Part shown: one piece after another, positions 24,101-36,039 of the stretch
Layout of the letters: each line of letters starts with the position of its first letter
Position numbering within the stretch: the stretch's first letter is position 1
Assembly: GCF_910592395.1 (NCBI RefSeq)
Contig: NC_088311.1
Coordinates: 5,272,501 to 5,336,500, forward strand
Direction of reading: 5' to 3'
Length of the DNA stretch: 64,000 bases
From: Lineus longissimus
Lineage: Eukaryota; Nemertea; Pilidiophora; Heteronemertea; Lineidae
Translations under genes and position numbers: made by a program
Notes under the pieces: generated by a model
Told to the model about the DNA's origin: nothing
What the model saw: the letters and a program-made list of their open reading frames with translations, nothing else
Database searches by the model: none

Positions 24101-24201
24101 TTGAAATCTAGTATGTTGTCGTTTGTGAGAAGTTCCGAGTCACTTTTCATTTTGGTGAGCGTCTGGGGCTTTCGTGGCCCTTCCAACTTCATCGTTGCCA
24201 T
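21108..24201 (-). CDS. LURAP1: LURAP1/FAM89-family leucine repeat adaptor protein
   Basis: Two exons, 23899-24201 and 21108-21449, join in phase 0 through GTAAGT and TTTGCAG sites to give 214 aa. An in-frame TAA directly precedes the ATG, which supports this start. The junction creates the family's signature leucine-rich helix (about aa 90-125): DVAIQWLRQEI continuing into LQMKNQDRLLLRQFMSLSST and then EIKE. The spacing of leucines matches the helix shared by LURAP1, LURAP1L and FAM89A/B. After it comes a Ser-rich tail with a SSCHSLDYWADSSMTSGG-type segment and the near-repeats MSERDILMDF and MVDRDILAEF. Vertebrate members link MRCK kinase and myosin-18A, or modulate NF-kB; transfer of that role is inference. 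Which paralogue this is cannot be fixed by eye; a FAM89 assignment is the alternative. A minus-strand AATAAA lies only 15 nt past the stop (21088-21093), another at 20420-20425. Confidence 0.78.
22710..22760 (+). pseudogene. tRNA-Glu-derived pseudogene
   Basis: The sequence keeps the 5' acceptor strand TCCCA, an A-box-like GTGGTTAGGATTTCTGG segment and an intact B box GGTTCGATTCC followed by CGGTGTGGGA, which pairs with the 5' end. This is the arrangement of eukaryotic tRNA-Glu. About 20 nt are missing relative to a full tRNA, mostly from the D-stem and the 3' side of the anticodon arm, so it cannot fold as a functional tRNA. It could be a tRNA pseudogene or the head of a tRNA-Glu-derived SINE. 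Confidence 0.72.
23704..23782. repeat. Small inverted repeat (hairpin)
   Basis: CTGAGAAAATCAGGGGTTAA at 23704 onward is the reverse complement, with one mismatch, of the segment ending at 23782, over about 22 bp with a 35-bp loop. It lies in the LURAP1-like intron just 3' of exon 1. It may be a solo fold-back element. Confidence 0.65.
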
Positions 24202-25990
24202 TTATATCTTCGAAGGATATTGAACTCCTCCTCCAACACGTGTTTCACATCAGTAAGGCTCCCTCTGTCTTATGATAAGTAAATCTGTCAAGTTTTCCTA
24301 ACATAAAATAGTTAAATCCGATATTTTAGTCCAAATGGCAAAGTACATTACTAAACATCCTCGCGATAATGGACTTCGATTCGACGTTGACGCGTTGGGT
24401 GTGACGTCGTTGTCTCTGACGGGATTCCTATCCAATTTTCTCCGAATTGAGCTCCGAACGTTATATTCCGCGAAGAGTCCCTCAGCTGGCATTGGTGCCC
24501 ACCTTTCAGGTCAAGAAAACGCAAGAGAATGAGCGATAAGCATTGCGGACTTTCCTCAAGTATTCATTCCTAGCACTGTTTGAACTGTGTCAATATTCCA
24601 GTCAATATAACACTGTTATATCTCAACAACAGAAACTTATAGTATGAATATGCTCATAAAAACAAGGTAGGCCTATGAACGGTTGAGTATAAGCTCTGAT
24701 AATCTACCTGTTTAGATTAGATCTTGGGTGTGTTGTGAACGCACTGTTGTGTCTACTTAACAATGTCATATCACAACTGGATATCACCCGAGCAGTTAAG
24801 TAAATACCGTCGAGGTTTGTCCCAAAAGAATTGACTTAAAGTCTTGAGTTGGAACTCCAGTCAACACAGAGTAATTCGAGTCAATAAGCTCACATTAAAT
24901 TCCAAGGAAATATCCTAAGAAAAACATCCTTGAGAGTTATAAGGAAAAAATACAAAGTTCGTAATGTCACAAGGCGGATCAAGAGATCTAATACCCTTCG
25001 TCCTGACACGCTGCAGCTTGTGACTGACTGGCATTCCTCCAACACAGATCCGGCATTAAATAACAAGGACAGTCACGTCTTGTGTCCTTCTTGTCTTTTG
25101 TTAACGAATTAAAAAAAACAGAGATTAATCGATCAACTCGTTGCTTTTCCAGATTCCTTCCTTACATCCGAATTTTCGCATTCAAATTTTACATGAAGTT
25201 ATTAGGGAAACAGTTTGCAGATTCCTTATTGATGGTGATACCTCTTGTTCCTTTACCTTCGGACAATTTCCTCGAATTCCAACCTGAACTACACTACTAG
25301 ATGTATGCCACATCAGACAGCTGCCCTCAGATCCAAAGTATTGATGGACAATTATTAAATCGTCCAACTGTGCAATTTCAAACTCGGTGATGGTCACACC
25401 CCGAACAATCAAAACCTGGAGGTGAACCCGGCGATGATCGAATCACAAAGAAAACCAATGGATGCAGGTGGGCTCCTGTATTGTCAGGAATATTATTGAT
25501 AACAAGTGGTAATATTCGATCAGTTTAAGATGACCGTCGGAACTGCAAAAACATAAGCCAGTGTCCATGGAGTCCACCCTCTTGAACACTAGAAAAAGGG
25601 AGGCCTAATCCTCTTCTGCTCCGATGCCCGAGTTTCTCTTGCAACTGCACGCCAACACACTTGTTCTTAGCCAGTGAACGCGTTTTTAATGGACTGCCAG
25701 TCAATTCATACCTATAACTGCCTGCCAGTATATCATTTGCCAGCCTTGATGAGTTTCCAAGACTGGTGGCAGAAAGAAGCGGTATATTTCATACACGTGG
25801 CAAGTCTTAGCTCGTTTCTTAAAGCTTTATACAGGATTGTTGAAAGTTAAATAATGTGGCCAAAGACGTTTTATGTAGAAAACTTTCTCGATATTATTAT
25901 TCAACAATATACCATACAAAAAGAAAAAGGAAGTACTTAAACTTTTATGTCAATGTTTTCTCATGTGCGGTATAAAAAATCATCCTTCTG
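24202..25990. other. Upstream region of the LURAP1-like gene, CpG-rich block at 24360-24500
   Basis: Directly upstream of the LURAP1-like ATG. The block 24360-24500 is richer in CpG than its surroundings and carries TGACGTCG, a CRE-like site, so it may be the promoter or an untranslated first exon. A minus-strand reading beginning MPAEGLFAEYNV is open through this block but matches nothing recognised and has no good donor. The rest is AT-rich and featureless. Confidence 0.3.
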
Positions 25991-26032
25991 GTGCGGTGTC
26001 AGTATGTCCAATTGGTGCGAGAGAAAGACATA

Positions 26033-26392
26033 GATTGTGCTATTGTCTCCATCCCAGGCCCTTGGTTACATGGCTTATCGATCCTTCCCGAGACATCATG
26101 TGCATGGTAAGACAGATTTAACAGGAGCGACAATGATTGGTCGGGCGATGTCTTCATAATTATTATAACATATCCTTCCATGAGACAGACAGCAAATGAG
26201 GATGATTCTGACGATTGTGCTATTGTCTCCATGCCAGGCCCTTGGTTACAAGGCTTATCGATCCTTTCCGAGACATCATGTGCATGGTAAGACAGATTCA
26301 ACATGAGCGACAATGATTGGTCGGGCGATGTCTTCATAATTATTATTACATATCCTTCCATGAGACGGACAGCAAATGAGGAAGATTGTGAC
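26033..26392. repeat. 179-bp tandem duplication
   Basis: Two units, about 26033-26211 and 26212-26392, differ at few positions. Shared words include TGTGCTATTGTCTCCAT, CAGGCCCTTGGTTACA, GAGACATCATGTGCATGG and TGATTGGTCGGGCGATGTCT. Degenerate related sequence continues to about 26900. The same words recur at 47760-49150. Confidence 0.85.
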
Positions 26393-27690
26393 AATATGAG
26401 GATTGCGTACAGATGGCTCACTGGTGAGAGAGAAAGGTTGTGCTAATGTCTCAGTCTTTATATTGTTGATCCTTTCCGGACACATCCTGGCAAGGAAGAT
26501 TGCTACCGTTTGTCGAACTGGTACAACAATTATAAGTTGTGACAATGTCTTCATATTCAGCCCTCGATTTGAAAGAACTAAAAATATTTCCAAGAATTTT
26601 GTTTCTTGACTGGGGCAAGTAAGATTAGGAGATTTGTCTCACTGCAGGTTAAACTGGTGCGACCGATAGGCTGTGACAATATCTTCGTGTCAAGACCTTG
26701 TCTTCGTTACAGGGCTGTATTCATCCTTTCGGAGACATCTTTTGTATAGCAAGACTTGGCGCGAGAGGTAGCTATAGGTTGTGACCATGAGGTTCTACTG
26801 ATAATGTTTTGAAACATCCTGGTAACTGGTGCAACAATGATAGGATGTGACCTTGTCTCCATGACAAGGCTTTATTGATCCAACGTTTGTGTGCAGGGCC
26901 GGAGAAGTGATCATCAACCCCCGATTTCGTCAGGATTATTTTGATGGGAATCTCAAGTTTATGTTGATTTAAGCTAAAGTTCTCCGAGACAATAGAATCA
27001 AATGCTGGCTTCAATCAACAAGTCATACAATCCCATTGAAACTGATAACCGATTTCCGTTTTCTATCTACCACCTGTCCTCAGCGGTAGAAGCCAATTCC
27101 TCAAAGCGCCAAGGACCTTCATTAATATTCATGTATTCCGTCATATTATGGACTTTTAAGCCATCAATGAGATCACGTGCCATTTGTTAACATCCACAAT
27201 GTCACATGGTTCCTGTAACTGCTATTTTTAGAAATCCACATGGATGAAGTACTACAGTACACTCAAGTAGTTGTTTCGTTCGCAATCGCTGGGTAAAATA
27301 TGGGTTTAATACTTATATCATGGGATAGTTTGGGGAGTTTGGGGTTTGCCCAACCACGGGGAATAATCTTCGACTCCTGATCTGGGTGTGGCCCAGTGGC
27401 AAGGAATCCAGAACTCAAGGCCTTGTAACTGGGAGGTGAAAGGTGTTAGGGACCTTAAGTTTGATACCCATTTTCACATAGGGGTTACTGAAGGCCAGTT
27501 GGGGTACAAGACCTGCTGTAACTTGAAAAAAAACAACAGTTAGTAAATCATATTCTTGAATGCAATTTATTCCAACAGTTCAACATTCATTTCTGTGCAT
27601 TTGGTCACTTTTTACAGTTTGATCATGACGGCAGTATTCTGAGATGCAAATATAAATATATAATATAAATCTGATTACCAGCAAATAAGG
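26393..27690. other. Degenerate repeat tail and non-coding spacer
   Basis: From 26393 to about 26900 diverged relatives of the 179-bp unit continue (TTGTGACAATGTCTTCAT, TTTCGGAGACATC). The segment 27090-27140 has an inverted relative at 28268-28315, and 26996-27060 has a direct relative near 28470-28530. No coding sequence is seen. Confidence 0.4.
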
Positions 27691-27697
27691 TCCACAA

Positions 27698-28035
27698 AGT
27701 TTTCATGACTTTTAAAAACCATGCAAACCCCTCCAAAAAAAGCAGAACTAGACCCTACAGTACAGGATAGGACTTCAGCAAGCTGCCTCTAGTGCAAGTA
27801 TCCCCCCCCCTCCCCTCCCATTAAGGGTCAGAAATCCACTGAACTTTGTAGACAATTGTTCGCCTATGCGTAAGTTTTCATGACTTTTAAAAACCATGCA
27901 AATCCCTCCAAAAAGCAGAACTAGACCCTACAGTACAGGATAGGACTTCAGCAAGCTGCCTCTAGTGCAAGTATCCCCCCTCCCTCCCATTAAGGGTCAG
28001 AAATCCACTGAACTTTGTAGACAATTGTTCGCCTG
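27698..28035. repeat. 175-bp tandem duplication
   Basis: Two nearly identical units begin at 27698 and 27873 (TTTTCATGACTTTTAAAAAC) and end with GACAATTGTTCGCCT. They differ mainly in the length of the internal poly-C run (27802 region) and of an A run, typical of slippage after a recent duplication. Confidence 0.9.
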
Positions 28036-28552
28036 GTCATGCGTTTCTTACAAGAACATTGAATGCTGGGAAGGGCACAGACTTTCTGCTTACAAGACAC
28101 TGTTGTAAGCAATGTCTGAAAACAGTAAAATTGCTGGTATATGATATGCCCTCGGGATCATCACCATGCAGTATTGATGTCGCAAAGGCAAGGCAGAACA
28201 CCCCAGTCATAATCGTTTTCCTGCTTCCATGTTGAAATTCCCGCCGGTGACGTAGGATCACATGATCTATGATTAATACATGAATATTAATGAAGGTCCC
28301 TGGCGCTTTGGGGAATAAGCCTCTTCCTATCCTCAGCTATAATCATCTTTCTCCATTGCTGGATCTGTTTGTGTGGAGCCAACCAATTTCAATAATCACT
28401 CAATTCATTAATCTTGATGTGCCAGTTTGGTCTTGTGCTGTTTTTTGCCCGGTCACCGGTGACAACAAAATTGAATGCTTGCTTCAAATGAACAAGTCAA
28501 ACAATCTCAATGAAACCGGCGGCTGGTGCATTTTCTATGCATCGGTGTCACT

Positions 28553-30505
28553 TCCTTCAAGGAATCCTCGATTCTGTAGACCAAATTGAAATCTGAAAGT
28601 ATAACTGTGGAGACAAATTAGTGATACAAACCTGACCAAGACTCTGTTTGCTTCTCGAGAAGTGGCCCAGTGTCCCTTCCTTCCTTCAAAGAATCCTCCT
28701 TGAACCTGTAGACCAAGTTTAAGTCTGAAAGTATAACTGTGGAGACGAATTAGCGATACAAACCTAACAATGTCCCCGTCTTGCTTCTTGAAAAATGGCC
28801 GTGTCCCTTCCTTCCTTCAAGGAATCCTTCTAGGCTCGAGTGTAGACTAAGTTGAAGTCTGAAAGTATAACTGTGGTTACGAATTAGCGATACAAACCTG
28901 ACAATGTCTCTGTCTTGCTTCTTGAAAAATGGCCGTGTCCCTTCCTTCCTTCAAGGAATCCTTCTAGGCTCTGTAGACTAAATTGAAGTCTGAAAGTATA
29001 ACTGCATGTGGAGACGAATTAGCGATACAAACCTGACAATGTCCCCGTCTTGCTTCTTGAAAAATGGCCGTGTTCCTTCCTTCCTTCAAGGAATCCTTCT
29101 AGGCTCTGTAGACTAAGTTGAAGTCTGAAAGTATAACTGTGGTTACGAATTAGCGATACAAACCTGACAATGTCTCTGTCTTGCTTCTTGAAAAATGGCC
29201 GTGTCCCTTCCTTCCTTCAAGGAATCCTTCTAGGCTCTGTAGACTAAATTGAAGTCTGAAAGTATAACTGTGGAGACGAATTAGCGATACAAACCTGACA
29301 ATGTCCCCGTCTTGCTTCTTGAAAAATGGCCGTGTCCCTTCCTTCCTTCAAGGAATCCTTCTAGGCTCGAGTGTAGACTAAGTTGAAGTCTGAAAGTATA
29401 ACTGTGGAGACGAATTAGCGATACAAACCTGACAATGTCCCCGTCTTGCTTCTTGAAAAATGGCCGTGTTCCTTCCTTCCTTCAAGGAATCCTTCTAGGC
29501 TCTGTAGACTAAATTGAAGTCTGAAAGTATAACTGTGGAGACGAATTAGCGATACAAACCTGACAATGTCCCCGTCTTGCTTCTTGAAAAATGGCCGTGT
29601 TCCTTCCTTCCTTCAAGGAATCCTTCTAGGCTCTGTAGACTAAGTTGAAGTCTGAAAGTATAACTGTGGTTACGAATTAGCGATACAAACCTGACAATGT
29701 CTCTGTCTTGCTTCTTGAAAAATGGCCGTGTCCCTTCCTTCCTTCAAGGAATCCTTCTAGGCTCTGTAGACTAAATTGAAGTCTGAAAGTATAACTGTGG
29801 TTACGAATTAGCGATACAAACCTGACAATGTCTCTGTCTTGCTTCTTGAAAAATGGCCGTGTCCCTTCCTTCCTTCAAGGAATCCTTCTAGGCTCTGTAG
29901 ACTAAATTGAAGTCTGAAAGTATAACTGTGGAGACGAATTAGCGATACAAACCTGACAATGTCCCCGTCTTGCTTCTTGAAAAATGGCTGTGTCCCTTCC
30001 TTCCAGGAATCCTTCTAGGCTCTGTAGACTCAGTTGAAGTCTGAAAGTATAACTGTGGTTACGAATTAGCAATACAAATCTGACAATGTCTCTGTCTTGC
30101 TTCTTGAAAAATGGCCGTGTCCTTTCCTTCCTTCCAGGAATCCTTCAGACTGTAGACCAAATTGAAGTCTGAAAGTATAACTATGGATACAATTTAGTGA
30201 TACAAACCTCACCGTCTCAGTCCTTCTTGAAAGTTGTACCTCCTTCCTCTCGAAAAATAGCGAAAAATACAGCAGCATCATCTCTCTTCCATTTCATCTC
30301 TCGAAAATGACATGAAATGAGTCAATCTCTCTGTGTACCTCATCCTCTCGAAAATTAGCGAAAAAAATATAGCAGCCTCATCTCTTCTGCTTCTTGAAAT
30401 TTGCCCCAGTGTCCCGTCCTTCCTTCCTTCCATCAACGAAAACTGTAGACCAAATCTGAAATTATAACTGTGGATAAAGATTAGTGTTACAAACCTGACA
30501 AAGTC
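28553..30505. repeat. 131-bp satellite array, about 14 units
   Basis: The unit contains CTTCCTTCCTTCAAGGAATC, GAAGTCTGAAAGTATAACTG, ACGAATTAGCGATACAAACC and CTTGCTTCTTGAAAAATGGC. The spacing between equivalent positions is 131 bp in the centre, with 127-135 bp variants. Units near 28.6 kb and after 30.1 kb are degraded, while 28.8-30.1 kb is homogeneous. Two unit types exist: GAGACGAATT with TGTCCCCGTC, and GTTACGAATT with TGTCTCTGTC. No conserved open frame runs through it. Confidence 0.93.
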
Positions 30506-30639
30506 TCCATCCTTGGCTGGGTCTCAGTCTTCCATCCATTGATCTTCTCCAGCACCATGGACCAAAGTTGAATGCCAGAAACAAACATTCCTTTTTTCAA
30601 AATGGGACTCTGAAAGTAATAAAACTGAAACCATTATCA

Positions 30640-31400
30640 GATTATACATGTAAATATATCACTGGAAGCACGGTGGTCCCCTGAATGCCATCAGGGACTC
30701 TACTTCTTCTTCTTCTTGTTCCGGTTAAAGTGAAATATGTCCATCGAGTATACTGTCACATAATAGTGAAGTCTTCTTAAGAATAGTTTTGTCTCTCCCA
30801 TCAAGCATGCGTGATCTCATAAAACACAGACTCCTTTAAAAGACATCTTAAAGAGTATTTCAACACATTTTCAATTGCTCCGATGATTGTTTTTTGCCAT
30901 CATTTTACTAAACAATTGTTTTACTCATGTATTGTATCATTTTTTACGTATACTCCTTTTGGTGTCTTGTGGCTTGCATTCTTTTCTCATCTTCTCAGTT
31001 CCATTTTGCTGCAAAGGAAAATAAAACAAACCAATATCAGATAATACATGTAAATATATCACTGGAAGCACGGTGGTCCCCTGAATGCCATCAGGGTCTC
31101 TTCTTCTTCTTCTTGTTCCGGTTAAAGTGAAATATCTATATCGAGTACTGTCACATAATAGTGAAGTCTTCTTAAGAATAGTTTTGTCTCTCCCATCAAG
31201 CATGCGTGATCACATAAAACACAGACTCCTTCAAAAGACATCTTAAAGAGCATTTCAACACATTTTCAACTGCTCCGATGATTGTTTTTTGCCATCATTT
31301 TACTAAACAATTGTTTTACTCATGTATTGTATCATTTTTTATGTATACTCCTTTTGGTGTCTTGTGGCTTGCATTCTTTTCTCATCTTCTCAGTTCTTTT
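30640..31400. repeat. Tandem duplication of a ~390-400-bp block
   Basis: TATCACTGGAAGCACGGTGG and following sequence at 30640-31008 recurs at 31040-31398, with offset 400 at the start and about 391 at the end, including TCCCATCAAGCATGCGTGAT and CTTTTGGTGTCTTGTGGCTT. On the plus strand a short stretch (FKRHLKEYFNTF-like) resembles the tail of reverse-transcriptase genes, but it is too short and broken to call. Confidence 0.85.
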
Positions 31401-31503
31401 TGCTGAAAGGAAAATATGAAAATATGAATATGTGGTACTATACGACAAAGTCAGTTGTGTTGTGTTGTGTGGGCTGTGATGTATAGTAATGTTCTCTTCT
31501 TCT

Positions 31504-31712
31504 CTATTTTCTGAACCTCTATAATGTGTCTTGCAGCCATCAAAAGTGTGAGGGACCTTCCCCATTTGTCGTTTTCTTCTTCGTTCTTCTATTGGAGTCG
31601 TCTTCTCTATTTTCTGAACCTCTCTAATGTGTTTTGCAGCCATCAAAAGTGCGCTGGACCTTCCCCATTTGTCTTCTTCTTCTTCGTTCTTCTATTGGAG
31701 TTGTTGCCCAGG
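31504..31712. repeat. 105-bp tandem duplication
   Basis: TCTATTTTCTGAACCTCT, CAGCCATCAAAAGTG and GACCTTCCCCATTTGTC occur in both halves (31504-31608 and 31609-31712), which are pyrimidine-rich on the plus strand. Confidence 0.85.
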
Positions 31713-33640
31713 TTTCGGCGCAATACAATGTGGATATAACGATAGCATTTTAAATGCGTAGTTTGCAAAGAGGCTTTTAATCTTTGGGCTCCTGAGTATT
31801 TGATCAACTAAATCAACTTGAGATTTAGACTGTCGGATTTTTATCTGCTGTGTATGTTTAATGTATTTGTTTGTTTGAGTATTGATTGTCATTTACTGCA
31901 TCTAACTTTCTAATTTATATTTAGCGGGTAAATCCTGCGCCTTGTAGACTTGGTCTTTTTACTTGAGAATTGGCCTGTCAAGCAAGCAAGATCGCATCAT
32001 CCATCATTATGTATATTTATCATATTACATGATTGTTGCTCAGTTGATATAAGTTTGGCATTCCAGAGATTATCCAGCGAGATGAGTTTAATTTTGCTTA
32101 TTCATGTTCAAATTTCCAGAACTGCCAGGTCATTTCTCCTGCCTCTGGTATGGTTGTCCTGACATGAACACTCCAGAAGACATTTTGGGGAATACTGAAA
32201 AAGACTTGGTATCGTACCAGAAAAGGAGAGTAACTAATTTTGCCAACTTTGCAACACATTTCCTCCTTCACTGGAAAATTGTTCCCCTCAGAGTCTGATG
32301 GCATCTGTGAATGGCACTGATGTTGGCAGGAATTTAAGAGAATCTCAGGAATATCAACCAGACACAACACAATCTGTGAAATTGAAAAAAGTGAATTTCT
32401 CAGCTGTGGATCAATCAATCAACTTCTGTAGCTACATCTAGTGGGACGACATAATCGAAACCAACTTTTAGGGGCAGAGGAAACTGAATAGGCTATAGCT
32501 CAGCAGTGGAACAACCTGCAACTGCTTATGACTACTCATTATCTTTGTCTTTGATGTATGTTACAAGGTGGTACCAGGTAGTGGTAATAGATAATTGGTT
32601 GACCTTGAAGGTGACCAGAGATCAAAAGGCTAAATTAGCACCTGACACCCCCCCCCCCCCCCAAATAAAATTTACAGAAAGCATTTTATGGTGTTTTCGG
32701 GTAACGCTGTGTCTTGTCAACAACTTGACATAGAATGAATATTTTGGTATCAAGTGTTAAAAGATTATAGGGGTCAAGGAATCTACTTAGGCGAAAATAA
32801 ATTTCTTAACATCGACTTGGTTCCCAAGTTCGGGATCATCAGCATTCAGGACCTCCACCACTCCACGCGTACATGGATGCGCATGTGATGTTTTAACAAG
32901 TGTACTGCAAAATGGCAGCAATATACGCCCCGTCGCTCCGCACTCTGAAACTAACCATCGACCAGTAGTTCATGGTTGCATTAAGTGTAGTAGCAGAGCA
33001 TTTCTATCACTTGTGATCCTGGCTCCTACTAGGAGTATATGCAGCCCAATTTAGGCAGGAAATTGAAAGTCCGACTGTTTGCTTGATGAATTTATAACAA
33101 GTTTTCGGCAGGAATTTCTGTGTTTGTTAAATGGCTCAGGTATGGAATATTAAACCAAAGCGTTAGAAACTTATAAACTTATTTGAACTTGTTTTAATCG
33201 GTTTTATTGACTTACACAACACATGTATGGGTGTGTCAAATAATCGGAACAGCTGTCCTGCACAGTGTTTTTAATGCTTTTTCTCAGGGTTTTGTATATG
33301 ACGTACGAATAAAAAAGCCTCAATCTCAGGATGGTTTCCGCTGGGCTTCCCTTCAACTTTTTATGGGGGAGGGGTAGGAGGGACGTTGGTCTCGTTGGGG
33401 AGGGGGGGGCAGGTCTTTTGTCTGGGGGACAGGTCTTGGTTTAGTTGGTGGGTGGGCAGGTCTTTGGTTAAGTTGGACAGGTCTTTGGTCTAGCGTCCCG
33501 AAATTCAGGCTTTTTTCACTCCTCGTCATATGCAAAATGTTGAGCAGCAGAGTGTATTGAAACCACTGGTTATAAGAGGCAAGGATGATTCTTTGGTAGC
33601 AGCGCTTCTGGTGGTTCTTAGGTAAGGCACTTCTATTGAT
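31713..33640. other. Non-coding spacer
   Basis: No gene, RNA or well-defined repeat was recognised in this 1.9-kb AT-rich stretch apart from a poly-C run at 32648-32661 and G-rich runs near 33405. Confidence 0.3.
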
Positions 33641-33654
33641 GGCTCGACTCGCAC

Positions 33655-33722
33655 AGACGCACAGACACACGGACCAGCAGACACATAGACACACGGACCA
33701 GCAGACACATAGACACACGGAA
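33655..33722. repeat. 31-bp minisatellite
   Basis: The phrase GACACACGGACCAGCAGACA recurs with CATA at 31-bp spacing, about two and a half units (cacacggaccagcagacacatagaca). It is purine/pyrimidine mixed and looks recent. Confidence 0.85.
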
Positions 33723-33739
33723 ACCAAAGGGTAGTCCAA

Positions 33740-35460
33740 AAGTCGATAGAAGTGCTTTGCCCAAGGAGAAGGACCAATACTAAATTAAATGCACAAGTAA
33801 TAAGTACCTTGCCCAAAGACGTAAGCCACTCCAAATTGCATTCAAGAAATTTCTGCCGAAAACTTGAATCATCCTCAAGTCAAACACAACATGACCAATA
33901 CATTCCAGGCTGCGAACTCCCTACAGAGTTATGAAATGAGCCCAGGAAGTAGGTCAAATGGCGATGTTTTTCGTGTGTGTCAAGTTATGTTGTGATAAGA
34001 CATCCATACACAAAGTTTTTAGACTCAACAGTGAGCAATCATGCCACCACTAATGACAGACGACGGACGGACAGACAGCGCCCGCATCAACAATACCCCT
34101 CTAGGTAAATGCATCACATGCGCATAGGTGTATGTGGGGAGTTGTAGTACTTCTGAATGCTACCGAGCCCAAAGTGGGGAACAGGTGGATGGTGGAAAAT
34201 TTGTTTTTTGCAGTTGTTGGCTGTACTAAACATAAGCAGACAGTTTTGGTGTCAAGCCATAGGTTCAAGGGGTTAAGGAATCCATTAAGCCTCCTTGTGT
34301 CATTGCTTGGGAATTGCCTCATGGGAAGTTCAAGATGGGCACCACGATGACCCCCAAATTCCTGTTTTGATCACAACTTTTCGTACATTTTTAATGTACG
34401 CCGATAGTTTTGGCCTGACCATAGCTTTTAGGGGTGAAAGAATCCTCTAAGACCATTAATCCTTTATCTGTGGCAGCCATTTATTGGCGAGCGTCGCCAT
34501 GTGCTGACAGTCAATACTTATAACAGACAGTGGAGCCAACCTTTAACTGAACGGTCAAACTTATTCGAAAGTGTCGCCATCTATACTACTAGGATAAAAC
34601 TAATAATTCCAGAGAGCGTTGGCGTATTAGGAGAGGTTGCGACCAAGTGCTTGTGAATCAATATTTTAGAATAGAAGGGAATGATGGCACTGGCCTGAAA
34701 TTCATTGATTTAATGAAACCAGCAAGTCCACATCTTCGACGTCAATCTCCAGTTGGTGGATTGTCCATTATATACCAGAACCGGAACGCCTTTCACAAGA
34801 ATTGTCCCAACAGAAGGGAGAATCAGCAACCGTGAGCATGGTGAAAAAAGGAGAGTAGGTATTAATCAAACACTAATCAGATGTTGTCTGGAAGACAATC
34901 AAATTATCATCGCAATGGATGGATACAATGACACTCTGACGAGAGAACATCACGACATGGGAGTTGCTATCTGGAGAGATAACAAAATATGCTAGGAGTG
35001 GTCAACTGCTAGGCAGGACAAGTCTTGCAGTTAGTAATTTGAGCAAGTCGGCCTTTAAATATGCCCTCAGAAGTGTGGATGGAAGGCATTGCTGCATCAG
35101 AGGAAAAGATTACAATCTAAACAGAACAAGGGACGAGACAAGAACGTAAACACAGAGCATCATGGGGTCAGATGATAGAGATGCTGCAGATCGATACCCC
35201 TGTGACGTTAATTTTTAATCACTTGAGCAATAAACCATCATGAAGAACAGCTTGTTAATAAGCTGGAGGGGAAAAGGTGCTTTGCAACCTTAGTTTCTTT
35301 CAAACGATTATTGGGTAGGAGGTAAAACTTTCAATGTTGGTGGGTATATGGTTTCTTCACAGACATCAGCTTTTTACCCAGCTAAGACTTGGCAACCTTT
35401 GGGTGCATTTGATGACCAGGAACTGGAAACCACGAAGACCACAAAGAAGAACTAGTCTGT
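33740..35460. other. Non-coding spacer
   Basis: No supported gene. Short open frames near 34640-35150 on the plus strand match no family recognised by eye. The phrase GTCAAGCCATAGGTTCAAGG at 34251 and the related text near 34420 suggest fragments of dispersed repeats. Confidence 0.25.
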
Positions 35461-35463
35461 GGC

Positions 35464-35583
35464 ATGACTAGTAGGCATGGATTGAGCAGTCACTGCACTA
35501 TCAGAAGATTTGAGAGTGCTCTGCATGACTAGTAGGCATGGATTGAGCAGTCACTGCACTATCAGAAGATTTGAGAGTGCTCC
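35464..35583. repeat. Perfect 60-bp tandem duplication
   Basis: GCATGACTAGTAGGCATGGA and the following 40 bases appear twice with no difference seen between copies, at about 35464-35523 and 35524-35583. The identity implies a very recent event. Confidence 0.92.
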
Positions 35584-36039
35584 GAGTCAAAGAACCTTTT
35601 AATGACAACAGTAGGATAATAGTGGAGGGCCAGGATAAACAGTCCAGGCGTGGTGAGGGCATGCAAGAGGGACGGGTGGAATTCAGATTAGATAGAAAAA
35701 TTTGATTTCCGCTACTGGCTTCTAAGCTAAGGATCGGTAAGCTGACCGTTCCTCCTCACAAAAAAACATGGATATCGAGTTGCGCGACATGCCCTCTACC
35801 TGATCAGGACTCCTGGAATCTCTTCTCGCATCTATAATGAAATGGTCCAGGGACCATGTGCTCACCTCGGGTAAAATAATGCATGTCATTTGCAGTGGAT
35901 ATGGGGAAAACAGTTTCTAGCTAGTTTCACCAGTTTTGATTCAATTGAATAATATCATTCTTCTCGGCTCAATGGCACCAAAGAAAATTACCGGTACCAT
36001 CTTAGTATAGCATTTTGGTTGTAAAGTTGACTGAATTTC

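Noticed and set aside
27385-27470. Possible SINE with A-box-like TGGCCCAGTGG and B-box-like AGTTTGATACC
   Set aside because: B box matches poorly and no acceptor stem or second copy was seen.
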